Of a DNA stretch of 64,000 nt, positions 9,301-16,372 are shown piece by piece (the stretch's first letter is position 1; each line of letters opens with the position of its first letter). This DNA is from CAWDPQ01 sp963804245. Lineage in GTDB: Bacteria > Acidobacteriota > Vicinamibacteria > Vicinamibacterales > 2-12-FULL-66-21. The notes under the pieces were generated by a model. The model did no database searches, had not been told where the DNA came from, and saw nothing but the letters and a program-made list of their open reading frames with translations. The translations under genes and the position numbers were made by a program. The DNA lies in contig CAWDPQ010000016.1 of NCBI GenBank assembly GCA_963804245.1, positions 124,001 to 188,000 of the forward strand, written 5' to 3'.

Positions 9301-9905
9301 TCCAGGCTGCCGTTGTAGTACGCGCGGACGCCGGACGGCAGCCTGGGATCGACGATGTCGTGGATGCGCTGGATGACGCCGGCGCGCACGGCGTCTATGC
9401 GGTCTTCGTCGAAACTGACGATCAACGCCGTGACCGTGCCATCCTCGGATACCAGGTCGCCGCGAATGAGATCGTCTTCGATGGCGCGGCGTCTGATGTC
9501 AGCCGGATCCTTGGATTCCAGTCGATCCAGCAGCGGCCGGACATCGAGGCCGTCTGGAACGGCGTCGACAATCGTGGCGCTCGACAGGCTGTCGACCCGC
9601 TGCACCGTTTCGACGCGCTCGATGTCGCCGGCCACGTCTTGGATGAACCGCAGCGTCTCGCGCGAGAAGAGTGTCGCTGCCGACGGCGCCTTGAGCGCAA
9701 TGATGAGCGACCTCGTTCCGCCAAATTCCTCGCGAAAACGCTCGTAGTCGCGATACACGGGGTCGTCTTTCGAGAACCAGGCGGTGATGTCGTTGTCGAT
9801 CTTGGTGATGTTGGCGCGCGGAATGAAGAGGACCGCGCCGATGAGGATCGCGGCGCTCAGCGGAAACCGCCAGCGAAAGATCAGGGCCGCCAGGAGAGCT
9901 GACAT
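6306..9905 (-). CDS. MMPL/RND transporter fused to an outer-membrane beta-barrel
   Basis: 1199 aa in one open frame. Residues 1-760 are a typical RND exporter of the MMPL type: TM1, periplasmic domain, a helix bundle (about 220-390) with VLAIADDVHI, and a second half ending in VLPATIKLLPRIFG. Residues 764-785 form a signal-peptide-like segment, RRKG followed by an Ala/Leu core and APAGA-Q. Residues 786-1199 look like an outer-membrane porin: alternating beta strands, RVVWGRLDELQPTDVINPLD, and a terminal YF. The two parts are usually separate genes. With both termini of the pump in the cytoplasm, the internal signal could export the barrel, which signal peptidase may then cut free; this is inference. 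Stops and starts link it to the LolA-like gene (4-nt gap) upstream. Confidence 0.8.
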   Translation of the reverse strand: MSALLAALIFRWRFPLSAAILIGAVLFIPRANITKIDNDITAWFSKDDPVYRDYERFREEFGGTRSLIIALKAPSAATLFSRETLRFIQDVAGDIERVETVQRVDSLSSATIVDAVPDGLDVRPLLDRLESKDPADIRRRAIEDDLIRGDLVSEDGTVTALIVSFDEDRIDAVRAGVIQRIHDIVDPRLPSGVRAYYNGSLEISETYNRITLDNQRRFTPPILIVTLLAIYLTFRSLRKTVLSVIAIAASIFWTLGLYSLMGFSYNVLSSMIVPLIVVLAIADDVHIMQHWDEERRRVDVEVAFKRTVTHLLAPLLGASATTALGMLSLATSEVVAVRTFGIGSAVGIMVDFVISLILMPTLLSLVKSENRPAPHERFLIPPLRRVALLSTRRPRLVLTASLVVGLITALGILRLRVDTNHINFFSSTHPLSESAAVIDRELAGVYSFQIMLEGPPESLRSPDSLRRLDRLSDQLRGFQSVRKVTSVADYVKRINKELHDGRPDASVIPAEADTISQELFVFALGGEGRHELERVVASDYSRAQINIKLQSMSSDVVLQEVERADALAKEAFAGTGIAVMTTGSGRLFSTLDHYLVASQMSSFAAAFFTVFGVIFVVFRSARFGLLAIVPNVLPVVAVLGVMGYLGISMNIATVMVASIALGVVDDDTIHFINRYRHEIAAGADTDSAIEIATTHEGRASLTTALINSCGYGVLLLSEYKPTAWFGGLLALTMAVAFLAEVLILPATIKLLPRIFGPAALLRRKGAAAAAAFVLLICASGAPAGAQPLPTGHISMFVDYLPNRSDALELRARAFAEEKLQPSQRLTITASGFVEGLVARRPSTTASGEQVESTAIFRVQEASLHLGGETADVLVGFSRVVWGRLDELQPTDVINPLDVSRFFFEGRSEARMPVALLRGRLFLGDRATIEVVYVPIFRKGRFDQLDEDTSPFNLASDLAAGLGTCLAIGCPTLPVVFVDDEPPITAGNAQGGLRLSGTAGRVDWSIAGYRGFEPIGLVQLANVAPPFSGGPLTLVRTFPRFTMIGGDFETVRGAWGLRGEIAAFVDDNFQLSDPRVVSGSSVDAGLGVDRKAGDYRLSATLLLHHESFESPGATGEDRRRDLSIIAAADRSFARERYTLRTFGVVTPSESSAFLRAIATVSLRDNVAVEGSGGWFVGDGNDFTGRFAECDFVYLRLKYYF

Positions 9906-9909
9906 GGCG

Positions 9910-10764
9910 TCAGTGGCGATCGGACGGCCGCGGCGAGCCGCGTTCGAGCTCGCGGCGACTGAAGTCCGCTTCGCGCAAGCCGACGTTGTAGTCGGCCGAT
10001 TCGACCGTCAGCTCGGTCCGCGACTTCTCGAGCGCGTTGGTCATCTCGGAGCGGGTGGCCGTCCAGATCTTCTCGATCTCCTTCAGCGCGCTGACGGTGT
10101 AGACCTTCTGCCGTTCGTGGCGGCGGTTGTAGATCTCCGCCTGGACGACGATGAAGGTGTCCTTGAGCACCAGTGATACGACGCGAGGAAATGGCGCGGA
10201 CGAGTCCTTGCGCGTGGATTCGAGCCGCCACGCCTCTCGGGGCGCACCATCGGCGGGTGACGTCCACGACGCGCGTTCGCCGTCGGCGCCCGCAAAGGCG
10301 TAGGTGTACTCGTCGAACTCCCGGCCGCCGATCTCCTCGTACGTGAAGTCGCTGCCCGCGAAGCTCTCCTGGGCTTCAGTGCCGGCAATGCGGCGCACAC
10401 GTCCGAGCGAGGGCAGGAACAGGAACCGTTCGTCGTCGGCGTCCGGATGCTCCCAGACCAGGAATGCGGTGCCGCGGATGTCGTTGGGATAGGTGAACCT
10501 GATGAGGAGACGATCGCCCTCCGGAGCTGACGGCGGTGCGCCTGGTGCAGTGCGGCCGCGCAGCCCGTCCAAGGTCATCACACGCTCGCGCGCCCGGTTG
10601 TGACGGTCGAACAGTCGCATGCGGAAGGTCATGCGCGAATCGCGGCCGGTGTCACGGTCCTGAACGCGTCTGGCGACGGCGTCGGCGGACAGTGGCTGCG
10701 CCTGATCGGCGGTGATGGTGCTGAGTGTAACGAAGGCGAGTAGCGGGAACAGTGCCGGCTTCAA
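9910..10764 (-). CDS. LolA-like outer-membrane lipoprotein-sorting protein
   Basis: 284 aa with a signal peptide (ALFPLLAFVTLSTITADQAQ) and a beta-rich LolA/LolB-like domain: MTFRMRLFDRHNRARERVM, then LIRFTYPNDIRGTAFLVWEHP and FLFLPSLGRVRRI. Proteins of this type sit next to MMPL pumps and are thought to carry lipid or lipoprotein cargo across the periplasm. The start is TTG at 10764; no ATG or GTG is in a better place. It is the first gene of a run with the RND fusion and the MBL hydrolase, and a palindromic operator overlaps its promoter. Confidence 0.78.
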   Translation of the reverse strand: MKPALFPLLAFVTLSTITADQAQPLSADAVARRVQDRDTGRDSRMTFRMRLFDRHNRARERVMTLDGLRGRTAPGAPPSAPEGDRLLIRFTYPNDIRGTAFLVWEHPDADDERFLFLPSLGRVRRIAGTEAQESFAGSDFTYEEIGGREFDEYTYAFAGADGERASWTSPADGAPREAWRLESTRKDSSAPFPRVVSLVLKDTFIVVQAEIYNRRHERQKVYTVSALKEIEKIWTATRSEMTNALEKSRTELTVESADYNVGLREADFSRRELERGSPRPSDRH

Positions 10765-10788
10765 GGGGCGTTTTGAGGAGACCCTTCG

Positions 10789-10794
10789 ATTATG
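10789..10794 (-). promoter_or_regulatory. -10 box CATAAT of the LolA/RND operon
   Basis: On the minus strand CATAAT directly follows, and partly overlaps, the palindrome at 10793-10808. It lies about 25 nt before the TTG start, so a repressor on the palindrome would block it. Confidence 0.45.
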
Positions 10795-10808
10795 TGAAAC
10801 ATTTCACA
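10793..10808. promoter_or_regulatory. 16-bp palindromic operator TGTGAAACATTTCACA
   Basis: Arms TGTGAAA and TTTCACA match perfectly around a 2-bp centre. It sits directly upstream of the LolA-like/RND operon and covers the stop codon of the thioesterase gene. The form suits a dimeric repressor such as a TetR-type protein; no such gene is next to it. Confidence 0.55.
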
Positions 10809-11235
10809 ATGCGTCAAACCGCCCGCGAATGTCCTCCGGGATCGGAACGGGGCGGTTGGCGCTGTAGTCGTACATCACCTGGACGCTGCGGGCGGTGGCG
10901 ACCACACGGGCGTGCGTGTCGACGATCTCGTACTCGTAGGTGAAACTCGTCCGGCCCACGGCGGCCAGCCCGATTTTGACGTCGAGCACGTCGCCGTACC
11001 GCGCCGGCACTCGATAGTCGACTTCCGCACGCGCCAGGATGACCCCAGGGGTTGTCGGTACCGTTGCGCTTTTACTGTCCGTCGGCCCTTCGGGGACGCG
11101 GAATCCCCAGAGCGCGCGCCATTGCGCGAGACGAGCCTGCTCGAGATACGTGAGATACACGGCGTTGTTGACGTGGCCCATGGGATCGCAGTCACGGAAT
11201 CTGACCTCGACGCGATGGCGGAAGATTGCGCGCAT
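10804..11235 (-). CDS. Acyl-CoA thioesterase, hotdog fold (4HBT/YbgC type)
   Basis: 143 aa from ATG 11235 (MRAIFRHRVEVRFRDCDPMGHVNNAVY). The RDCDPMGHVNN segment is the hallmark of the YbgC/FcbC thioesterases, with the catalytic Asp in D.DPMGHVNN. A C-terminal strand ATARSVQVMYD fits the hotdog core. It hydrolyses acyl-CoA thioesters in the cytoplasm; chain length cannot be read. An open frame continues upstream to 12015 but it is the shadow of the ThyX gene. A TATTCT box 5 nt before the ATG, with AGGA between, makes a divergent promoter pair with ThyX. Confidence 0.85.
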   Translation of the reverse strand: MRAIFRHRVEVRFRDCDPMGHVNNAVYLTYLEQARLAQWRALWGFRVPEGPTDSKSATVPTTPGVILARAEVDYRVPARYGDVLDVKIGLAAVGRTSFTYEYEIVDTHARVVATARSVQVMYDYSANRPVPIPEDIRGRFDAL

Positions 11236-11240
11236 TCCTG

Positions 11241-11262
11241 AGAATAACACCCGCGCTACAAT
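11241..11262. promoter_or_regulatory. Back-to-back near-leaderless promoters, thioesterase and ThyX
   Basis: Minus-strand TATTCT (11246-11241) lies 5 nt from the thioesterase ATG. Plus-strand TACAAT (11257-11262, within GCTACAATC) lies 6 nt from the ThyX GTG. Both give transcripts with almost no leader. Confidence 0.5.
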
Positions 11263-11268
11263 CACCGC

Positions 11269-12918
11269 GTGACCCAGACCTCCGACCGCGCCGAGCCATT
11301 CACGGACGCTGAGCGCACGCGACTCGCACCGTATTTCACGAACCTCGATGGCCACGTCTTCGCCTTGACGAACATGCCGGAGACGGTCAAAGGCGCCCTG
11401 TTCGCGAGGTACTCGCGCTCGGCAAAATCGTTGCGTCGATTGTTCCTCGATGAGTTCGCCGGTGAGGTGCCGGCCACTCCTGAGCAGGCCGCCGCGGGTC
11501 GCGTCGGCGTCGAGCGTGCGGATCGGCTGTACGCGAAGGTCTTCAACGAATACGGTGACGATTCGGTCGCGCAGCTGGGCGGCGCGCACATCGCCTGCGA
11601 GTACGCGTCGAACGTGCTGACCAAGGTTCTCGAATGGGGCCGGCTGATGGCCTACCTCGAACAGTCGACGCGCTACGTGCCGTACACCGACACACTGCAC
11701 GGTCGCTGGCGCTACCACATTCCATCCGAGCTTCAGGGCGCTCTGCGCGAGCGCTACGTCCGAGCGCTGGACGCGGCTTTCGAGCGCTACGCGCACTGGA
11801 TCGTGCCCATGCAGGAGCACTTCGCGCGACGGCATCCCAAGGCACCTGGTGATGCTGACGCCGTGCATCGCTCCGCCATCCGCGCCAAAGCGCTCGACAC
11901 CCTCCGCGGCATGCTGCCGGCGGCCACGCAGTCGAACGTCGGCATCTTCGGGACCGGACAGGCGTTCGAAGCGCTCCTGCTGCGCATGTTCGCAAATCCG
12001 CTCGAAGAGGTACACGCGTGCGCGCGGGAAATGCTGACCGAGTTGCGCAAGGTGATCCCCGCATTTCTCGTGCGAGTCGATCAGCCCGATCGCGGCGGGC
12101 GCTGGAGTCGATATTTCGCGGAGGCTAAAGCGTCGACGGCAGCAGTCGCGGTGGAACTGCTCGACTCGGCACGGCCGGAGCCGCGCGATGAGGTGATGCT
12201 GACGGATTTCGACCCGGACGGGGAAGCGAAGATCGTCGCCTCAGCCTTGTACGCCGTGTCCGATCTGCCCGACGATCAGCTGATGGCCGCAGCGCGGCGC
12301 ATGAGCGCCGACGAGCGGGCTCGCGTCCTGCGGGCCTATATCGGCGAGCGGGCGAACCGCCGCCACCGTCCGGGGCGCGCGTTCGAACGCACGACGTACA
12401 GGTTCGACGTGCTCACCGACTACGGCGCGTTCCGCGACCTGCAGCGGCACCGTCTGCTCACGCTCGAGTGGCAGCCTCTTTCGCCACGTCACGGTTTCAC
12501 GGAACCGGAAGCGATCCGCGAAGCGGGGGCGGAGGACGATTGGACGCGGGTGATGGACGCGTCGGCCGAGTTGCACGAGGAGATCGTCCGGGCCGACCTC
12601 ACCGACGTGGCACCGTATGCCGTGGCGATGGCGTACCGCGTCCGGTTCTACATGGACATGAACGCCCGCGAGGCCATGCATCTCATCGAGCTGCGCACGG
12701 CGCCGCAGGGCCATCCCGCGTATCGGCGCGTGTGCCAGCGCATGCACCGGCTGATCGCCGACGTCGCCGGCCATCATGCGGTCGCGGCGGCAATGACGTT
12801 CGCCGACCATTCGACGGTGGAACTGGAAAGATTGGGGTCAGAGCGCGCGCTTGCGGCTAAACGGGAACGACCTCTGGAGAGGACAAATCTGCAAGAAACA
12901 AGATCTGACCCCGACTAG
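11269..12918 (+). CDS. thyX: Large two-part ThyX-like FAD-dependent thymidylate synthase homologue
   Basis: 549 aa, about twice the usual 220-250 aa of ThyX. The N-terminal half has YGDDSVAQLGGAHIACEYAS and LMAYLEQSTRYVPY; the C-terminal half has LQRHRLLTLEWQPLSPRHGF. Canonical ThyX has one RHR...S...NE.S.RY signature; here its parts seem split between the halves, as if an internal duplication had diverged. ThyX makes dTMP from dUMP with methylene-THF and FAD. Whether this long form is a full synthase is not certain. The start is GTG 11269, with TACAAT 6 nt upstream. The last ~27 codons come from a REP-like insertion (12834-12912). Confidence 0.75.
   Translation: MTQTSDRAEPFTDAERTRLAPYFTNLDGHVFALTNMPETVKGALFARYSRSAKSLRRLFLDEFAGEVPATPEQAAAGRVGVERADRLYAKVFNEYGDDSVAQLGGAHIACEYASNVLTKVLEWGRLMAYLEQSTRYVPYTDTLHGRWRYHIPSELQGALRERYVRALDAAFERYAHWIVPMQEHFARRHPKAPGDADAVHRSAIRAKALDTLRGMLPAATQSNVGIFGTGQAFEALLLRMFANPLEEVHACAREMLTELRKVIPAFLVRVDQPDRGGRWSRYFAEAKASTAAVAVELLDSARPEPRDEVMLTDFDPDGEAKIVASALYAVSDLPDDQLMAAARRMSADERARVLRAYIGERANRRHRPGRAFERTTYRFDVLTDYGAFRDLQRHRLLTLEWQPLSPRHGFTEPEAIREAGAEDDWTRVMDASAELHEEIVRADLTDVAPYAVAMAYRVRFYMDMNAREAMHLIELRTAPQGHPAYRRVCQRMHRLIADVAGHHAVAAAMTFADHSTVELERLGSERALAAKRERPLERTNLQETRSDPD
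12832..12915. repeat. REP/MITE-like element with GGGGTCAGA terminal inverted repeats
   Basis: GGGGTCAGA at 12834-12842 and TCTGACCCC at 12904-12912 are exact inverted repeats about 60 bp apart; neighbouring bases (ATT versus AGTC) extend the similarity. The block lies between the 3' ends of convergent thyX and def and supplies the end of the thyX frame and its stop. GGGGTCAGA-ended repeats are known from many environmental genomes and are thought to depend on REP-associated tyrosine transposases; none is encoded here. Confidence 0.65.
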
Positions 12919-13485
12919 CTACTCCGCCCGCACTTCTTGGCCGCTCCAGTAGCGGCCGAACTCATCCAGGAACGTCAGCGAGTCGAACGAGCGCATCCGA
13001 TCGAAAAACAGGATGCCGTCCAGGTGATCCGTTTCGTGCTGTATGACGCGAGCGGAGAACCCGCTCGCCTGCATCTCAATCGGCTTGCCGCGTCGATCGT
13101 AAGCACGGACCACTACCCGGCGAGCGCGTGGAACGCGGCCGCGGATGTCCGGAATACTCAGGCAGCCTTCCCAGTCTTCGACGCTCTCCGGCCCGTCCGC
13201 CCGCACTTCGGGGTTGATCAGCACAACTTCCGGAAACCGATCCCCCTCATCCTCATCCTCCTCGTCTTTTCGACCGCGCGACGAGGGAAAGCCGGCCACG
13301 AAGAGGCGCAAGCTCTCGTGCACCTGAGGCGCGGCGAGGCCTACCCCCTGGTATTCGTGCATCGTGTCGAGCATGTCGTCGATCAGCTGCTGGATGCGCG
13401 GGGAGCGAATCTCGGCGGGTTCGAGTGCACGGGCGCGGGCGCGCAGGACAGGGTGCCCCATGCGCGCGACTTTCAAGATCGACAT
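12919..13485 (-). CDS. def: Peptide deformylase
   Basis: 188 aa from ATG 13485 (MSILKVARMGHPVLR). All three deformylase motifs are present: GVGLAAPQ (near 50), EGCLSIPD (metal Cys), and QHETDHLDG (two metal His and catalytic Glu). It removes the formyl group from new proteins, using Fe2+ or another divalent metal. An acidic stretch (GRKDEEDEDEGDRF, near residue 78) is an unusual insertion in the loop between motifs 1 and 2. A TATAAT box lies 6 nt before the ATG, without a Shine-Dalgarno. Confidence 0.95.
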   Translation of the reverse strand: MSILKVARMGHPVLRARARALEPAEIRSPRIQQLIDDMLDTMHEYQGVGLAAPQVHESLRLFVAGFPSSRGRKDEEDEDEGDRFPEVVLINPEVRADGPESVEDWEGCLSIPDIRGRVPRARRVVVRAYDRRGKPIEMQASGFSARVIQHETDHLDGILFFDRMRSFDSLTFLDEFGRYWSGQEVRAE

Positions 13486-13491
13486 CGGGAC

Positions 13492-13497
13492 ATTATA
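13492..13497 (-). promoter_or_regulatory. -10 box TATAAT of def, near-leaderless
   Basis: Perfect TATAAT on the minus strand 6 nt upstream of the def ATG; transcription would start at or next to the start codon. Confidence 0.55.
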
Positions 13498-13585
13498 CGG
13501 ACACGTATTTTGCCGGCCGCGCTCAGAAATGGCTGCGCCGGCCTCAGCCACGTCTCCTCGCGGGCGCTAATCCGGGTGTAGGTTT

Positions 13586-13593
13586 GGTATAAT
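13586..13593 (+). promoter_or_regulatory. Extended -10 promoter of the small lipoprotein
   Basis: GGTATAAT with perfect TATAAT at 13588-13593 and a TGG just before it. The ATG is at 13688, giving a leader of about 85-90 nt, unlike the very short leaders elsewhere in the window. Confidence 0.5.
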
Positions 13594-13687
13594 TTTCGCT
13601 CCCTGCGACAGTTTGCCGGGTTACGTGTGCCTGCTTCGGCCTGCCGGCCGGGGCGGAACGTCCCGATAGTCCATTAGAGAACCGACC

Positions 13688-14143
13688 ATGAAAAAGACTC
13701 TGTATGCCGGCGTGTGTTGCCTCGTGGCCGTGGCCACCTCCGCCTGTTTCGGATACGAGAGAACGAGCACCCCGACTGAGCCGACCGCGACCGGCGTTGC
13801 CGCGCTGCTCGGAAGCTGGACCTCCTCGAGCGCGGTGCCATCACCGAGCACCTGCACCGATTTCAAGTGGAACGTGACCGAGCAGACTGGCAACAGCGCG
13901 CGCGGCTCGTTCAGCGCCACCTGCGCCAACGACCTGAAGCTCGCGGGTACCGCGCAGGGAACTCTCAGCGGGTCCGTGATCAATTGGAGCGCGCAAGGCA
14001 CGGCGTCTGCCGCCGGCCTTCCATCGTGCGCCATCTCGCTGACGGGCACCGCCGAGATCGGGATCGATTCGGTCCGCGTCCCATATTCCGGCAACACGTG
14101 CGCCGGGAGCGTCAGCGGTGTCGAGGTTCTCCGCCGGCAGTAG
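13688..14143 (+). CDS. Small secreted lipoprotein, function unknown
   Basis: 151 aa with a lipoprotein signal (MKKTLYAGVC...VATSAC, lipobox Cys20). The mature part is rich in Ser/Thr/Gly and looks like an eight-stranded beta-sheet: LLGSWTSS, FKWNVTEQTGNSARGSFS, LAGTAQGTLSGSVINWS. Four further cysteines could form two disulfides. The pattern of short Thr/Ser strands is typical of small Acidobacteriota surface lipoproteins. It ends 2 nt from the stop of the convergent aldolase gene. Confidence 0.72.
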   Translation: MKKTLYAGVCCLVAVATSACFGYERTSTPTEPTATGVAALLGSWTSSSAVPSPSTCTDFKWNVTEQTGNSARGSFSATCANDLKLAGTAQGTLSGSVINWSAQGTASAAGLPSCAISLTGTAEIGIDSVRVPYSGNTCAGSVSGVEVLRRQ

Positions 14144-14145
14144 GC

Positions 14146-15153
14146 CTACACCAGCGCATCGGCCGACTTCATTCCATAGAACTCGAACCACGGACGCGCG
14201 GCCTTCAGCCGCGCGTTCACGTTCTCGATATTCTTCACTCCCTCGCTCTCGAGCCACTGACGGAACGCGGCGGCGCCTTGCTTGGCGTAGATCGGAATCC
14301 CGTCCTTCCACGTCGCCCGACCGCACAGCACGCCTGAGAACCGCGTCCCGGCTTCCGCGGCGAGCTCGAGCGACTCGGTGAATTCGGCGTTGCTGACTCC
14401 GGCCGAGAGATAGATGAACGGCCGCGTCGCCACTTCAGCCGACCGGCGGAAGAAATCCATCGCTTCCTGTCTCGAGTACGCCTTCTGCCCGCCGAAGGTC
14501 TTCGTCCCCTCCACGTACTTCATGTTGATGGGCACTTCGACTTTCATGACGTCGACGCCGTAGCGGTCCTTCGTGAACTCGCGCATGCTTTCGGTGACGA
14601 TGCGCGGTTTCTTCTTGGCGAATTCGAGGCCTTTCTCGTCCGCACCTTCTTCGTAGCCCACGAATTCCAAAAAGAATGCGATGTCGTTGCCGCGACACTC
14701 ATCGCCGATGCGCTCGACCCACGCGTGTTTCCTGTCGTTGACGTCCTTCGGATCGTCCGGCGTGTAATAGAGGAGGATCTTGATGCAGTCGGCGCCCGCC
14801 TCTTTCAACCGGCGCACCGACCATTGGTCGAGCAGGTCCGGAAGGCGGCCAGGTCCGGTCTTGTCGTAGCCGGTCTTCTCATATGCCAGCAGCAGTCCCG
14901 CATTCGTCGCGCGCTGCCGGCTCGCCGGCAGGCCCCACTCGGGATCCAGGAGGATGGCGCTGGCGTGCCGCGTCAGCACCTCCGTCACGAGGATTTTGAA
15001 CTCCTCCATGTCACGATCGGAGATCTCTCCACCCTTCTCCTTGGCCAGCGCTTTCTGCAGCGACCCGCGCTGATCCATGGCCGCCGCGGCGATGACGCCT
15101 CTGGGATCCGAAACGTGCTTCATGCCGGACAGCTTGCCTGATGTAATTTTCAC
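14146..15153 (-). CDS. lacD: LacD-type tagatose/fructose 1,6-bisphosphate aldolase
   Basis: 335 aa, class I aldolase of the LacD group: VIAAAAMDQRGSLQKAL, then ILLDPEWGLPA, IKILLYYTPDDP with the Schiff-base Lys region (CIKILLYY), and FLEFVGYEEG. C-terminal KYVEGTKTFGGQKAYSRQEAMDFFR and YLSAGVSN bind phosphate. Splits tagatose- or fructose-1,6-bisphosphate into DHAP and glyceraldehyde-3-phosphate. The start is GTG 15153, fixed by a strong AGGAGA about 6 nt upstream. It follows thiI by 42 nt and may be the last gene of the hpn-thiI run. Confidence 0.85.
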   Translation of the reverse strand: MKITSGKLSGMKHVSDPRGVIAAAAMDQRGSLQKALAKEKGGEISDRDMEEFKILVTEVLTRHASAILLDPEWGLPASRQRATNAGLLLAYEKTGYDKTGPGRLPDLLDQWSVRRLKEAGADCIKILLYYTPDDPKDVNDRKHAWVERIGDECRGNDIAFFLEFVGYEEGADEKGLEFAKKKPRIVTESMREFTKDRYGVDVMKVEVPINMKYVEGTKTFGGQKAYSRQEAMDFFRRSAEVATRPFIYLSAGVSNAEFTESLELAAEAGTRFSGVLCGRATWKDGIPIYAKQGAAAFRQWLESEGVKNIENVNARLKAARPWFEFYGMKSADALV

Positions 15154-15195
15154 GACTGATCTCCTGCACAGAACGGGGACGAAAAGCCCTCTATT

Positions 15196-16359
15196 TTAAT
15201 ACGGAAAATCGAAGCGCTCGTCGGCGGCCGAGGCCACCGCGGCCGAGACGATCGTTTCGACATCCAGACCTGCCTCAGCCCGCTCGACGTCGTTACGACG
15301 AGCCCGCGTCGCCGGGTGACGCGGGGTGAAGAGCGTGCAACAGTCCTGGTCGGGGATGATCGAAATCGGATAGGTCCCGAGACGCTGGGCTTCCGCCGTA
15401 ATCTCGTCCTTGTCCATTCCGATGAGCGGTCGCAGTACCGGCATCCGCACCACATCGTCGATCTGGGTCATGTTCTCGAGCGTCTGCGAGGCGACTTGTC
15501 CGACGACCTCACCCGTGGTGAGCGCGTGAGCCTTGTGCGCGCGCGCCACGGCCTCGGCAATCCGCATCATCAGGCGCCGGTAGATCACCACGCGCAGCGG
15601 AGGTGCCACGCTCAGCACGACCCGCTGCTGGATCTCGCCGAACGGAACGAGCAGCAGACGCGAGTGCAGCTGGAACCGTGTCAGCAACCTCACGAGCTCG
15701 CGAGCTTTCTCCTGTGAGGCGCGCGAAAGGATCGGATAGCTGTGGAAGTGGACGAACAGAACGCGGCAGCCTCGGCGCATCATCCGCCACGCGGCGACCG
15801 GTGAATCGATGCCGCCCGAGAGCAGACACACCACGCGGCCGCTTACGCCGCTCGGCAGCCCGCCCGGACCACGATCCTTGCCGAAGAAATAGAACGCATC
15901 GCTCGTCAGGGCCTCGACGTGAATCGTCAACCCCGGTTTGCTCAGGTCCACCCGCCAACCGCGCGCTTCCTTGATACGGCCGCCCACTTCGCGTTCGATC
16001 TGCGGAGACGTCAGCGGAAAGCGCTTGTCGGCGCGCCGGGCGGACACACGGAAGGTCTCCGTTTCCATGTCTCCGAGGTCGCGCAGGATCTCGCCGGCGA
16101 TGGCCTCGACATCGAGCGACGCCCGGCCGGCCCGTGCAAAATTCGCGATGCCGAACACGCCTGCAAGCCTGTCGCGAATCGCCGACCACTGCGCGGTCGG
16201 TCCGAGAACGACCTCGATCCGCCCCATCAGCGCCCGCACTTGGCGAACGTCGAGATCGGCGAGTGCCTCGCGGACATTGCGCACCAGGCGGGCCACGAAC
16301 CACGGCCGGTTCCTCCCCTTGAGGGCGATCTCCTGGTAGTGAATGATGACGGATTGCAT
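15196..16359 (-). CDS. thiI: tRNA 4-thiouridine synthase ThiI, without rhodanese domain
   Basis: 387 aa from ATG 16359 (MQSVIIHYQEIALKGRNR), the typical ThiI start. The N-terminal ferredoxin-like and THUMP domains (1-165) bind tRNA; the PP-loop is VVCLLSGGIDSPVAAW near 180. The protein ends after the PP-loop domain (ERFDFPY), so it lacks the C-terminal rhodanese with the persulfide Cys found in the E. coli enzyme. Short ThiI forms take sulfur from a separate donor; the SseA-type rhodanese at 3471 is one candidate, by inference only. Lies 13 nt after hpnE. Confidence 0.92.
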   Translation of the reverse strand: MQSVIIHYQEIALKGRNRPWFVARLVRNVREALADLDVRQVRALMGRIEVVLGPTAQWSAIRDRLAGVFGIANFARAGRASLDVEAIAGEILRDLGDMETETFRVSARRADKRFPLTSPQIEREVGGRIKEARGWRVDLSKPGLTIHVEALTSDAFYFFGKDRGPGGLPSGVSGRVVCLLSGGIDSPVAAWRMMRRGCRVLFVHFHSYPILSRASQEKARELVRLLTRFQLHSRLLLVPFGEIQQRVVLSVAPPLRVVIYRRLMMRIAEAVARAHKAHALTTGEVVGQVASQTLENMTQIDDVVRMPVLRPLIGMDKDEITAEAQRLGTYPISIIPDQDCCTLFTPRHPATRARRNDVERAEAGLDVETIVSAAVASAADERFDFPY

Positions 16360-16372
16360 CGTGCGCCTGCGA

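Noticed and set aside
8976..9902. 308-aa plus-strand frame opposite the RND pump
   Set aside because: Shadow rich in Asp/Arg/His with no domain, while the pump is well conserved.
10804..12015. 403-aa start for the thioesterase
   Set aside because: The first 260 codons are antisense to ThyX; the thioesterase similarity begins at ATG 11235.
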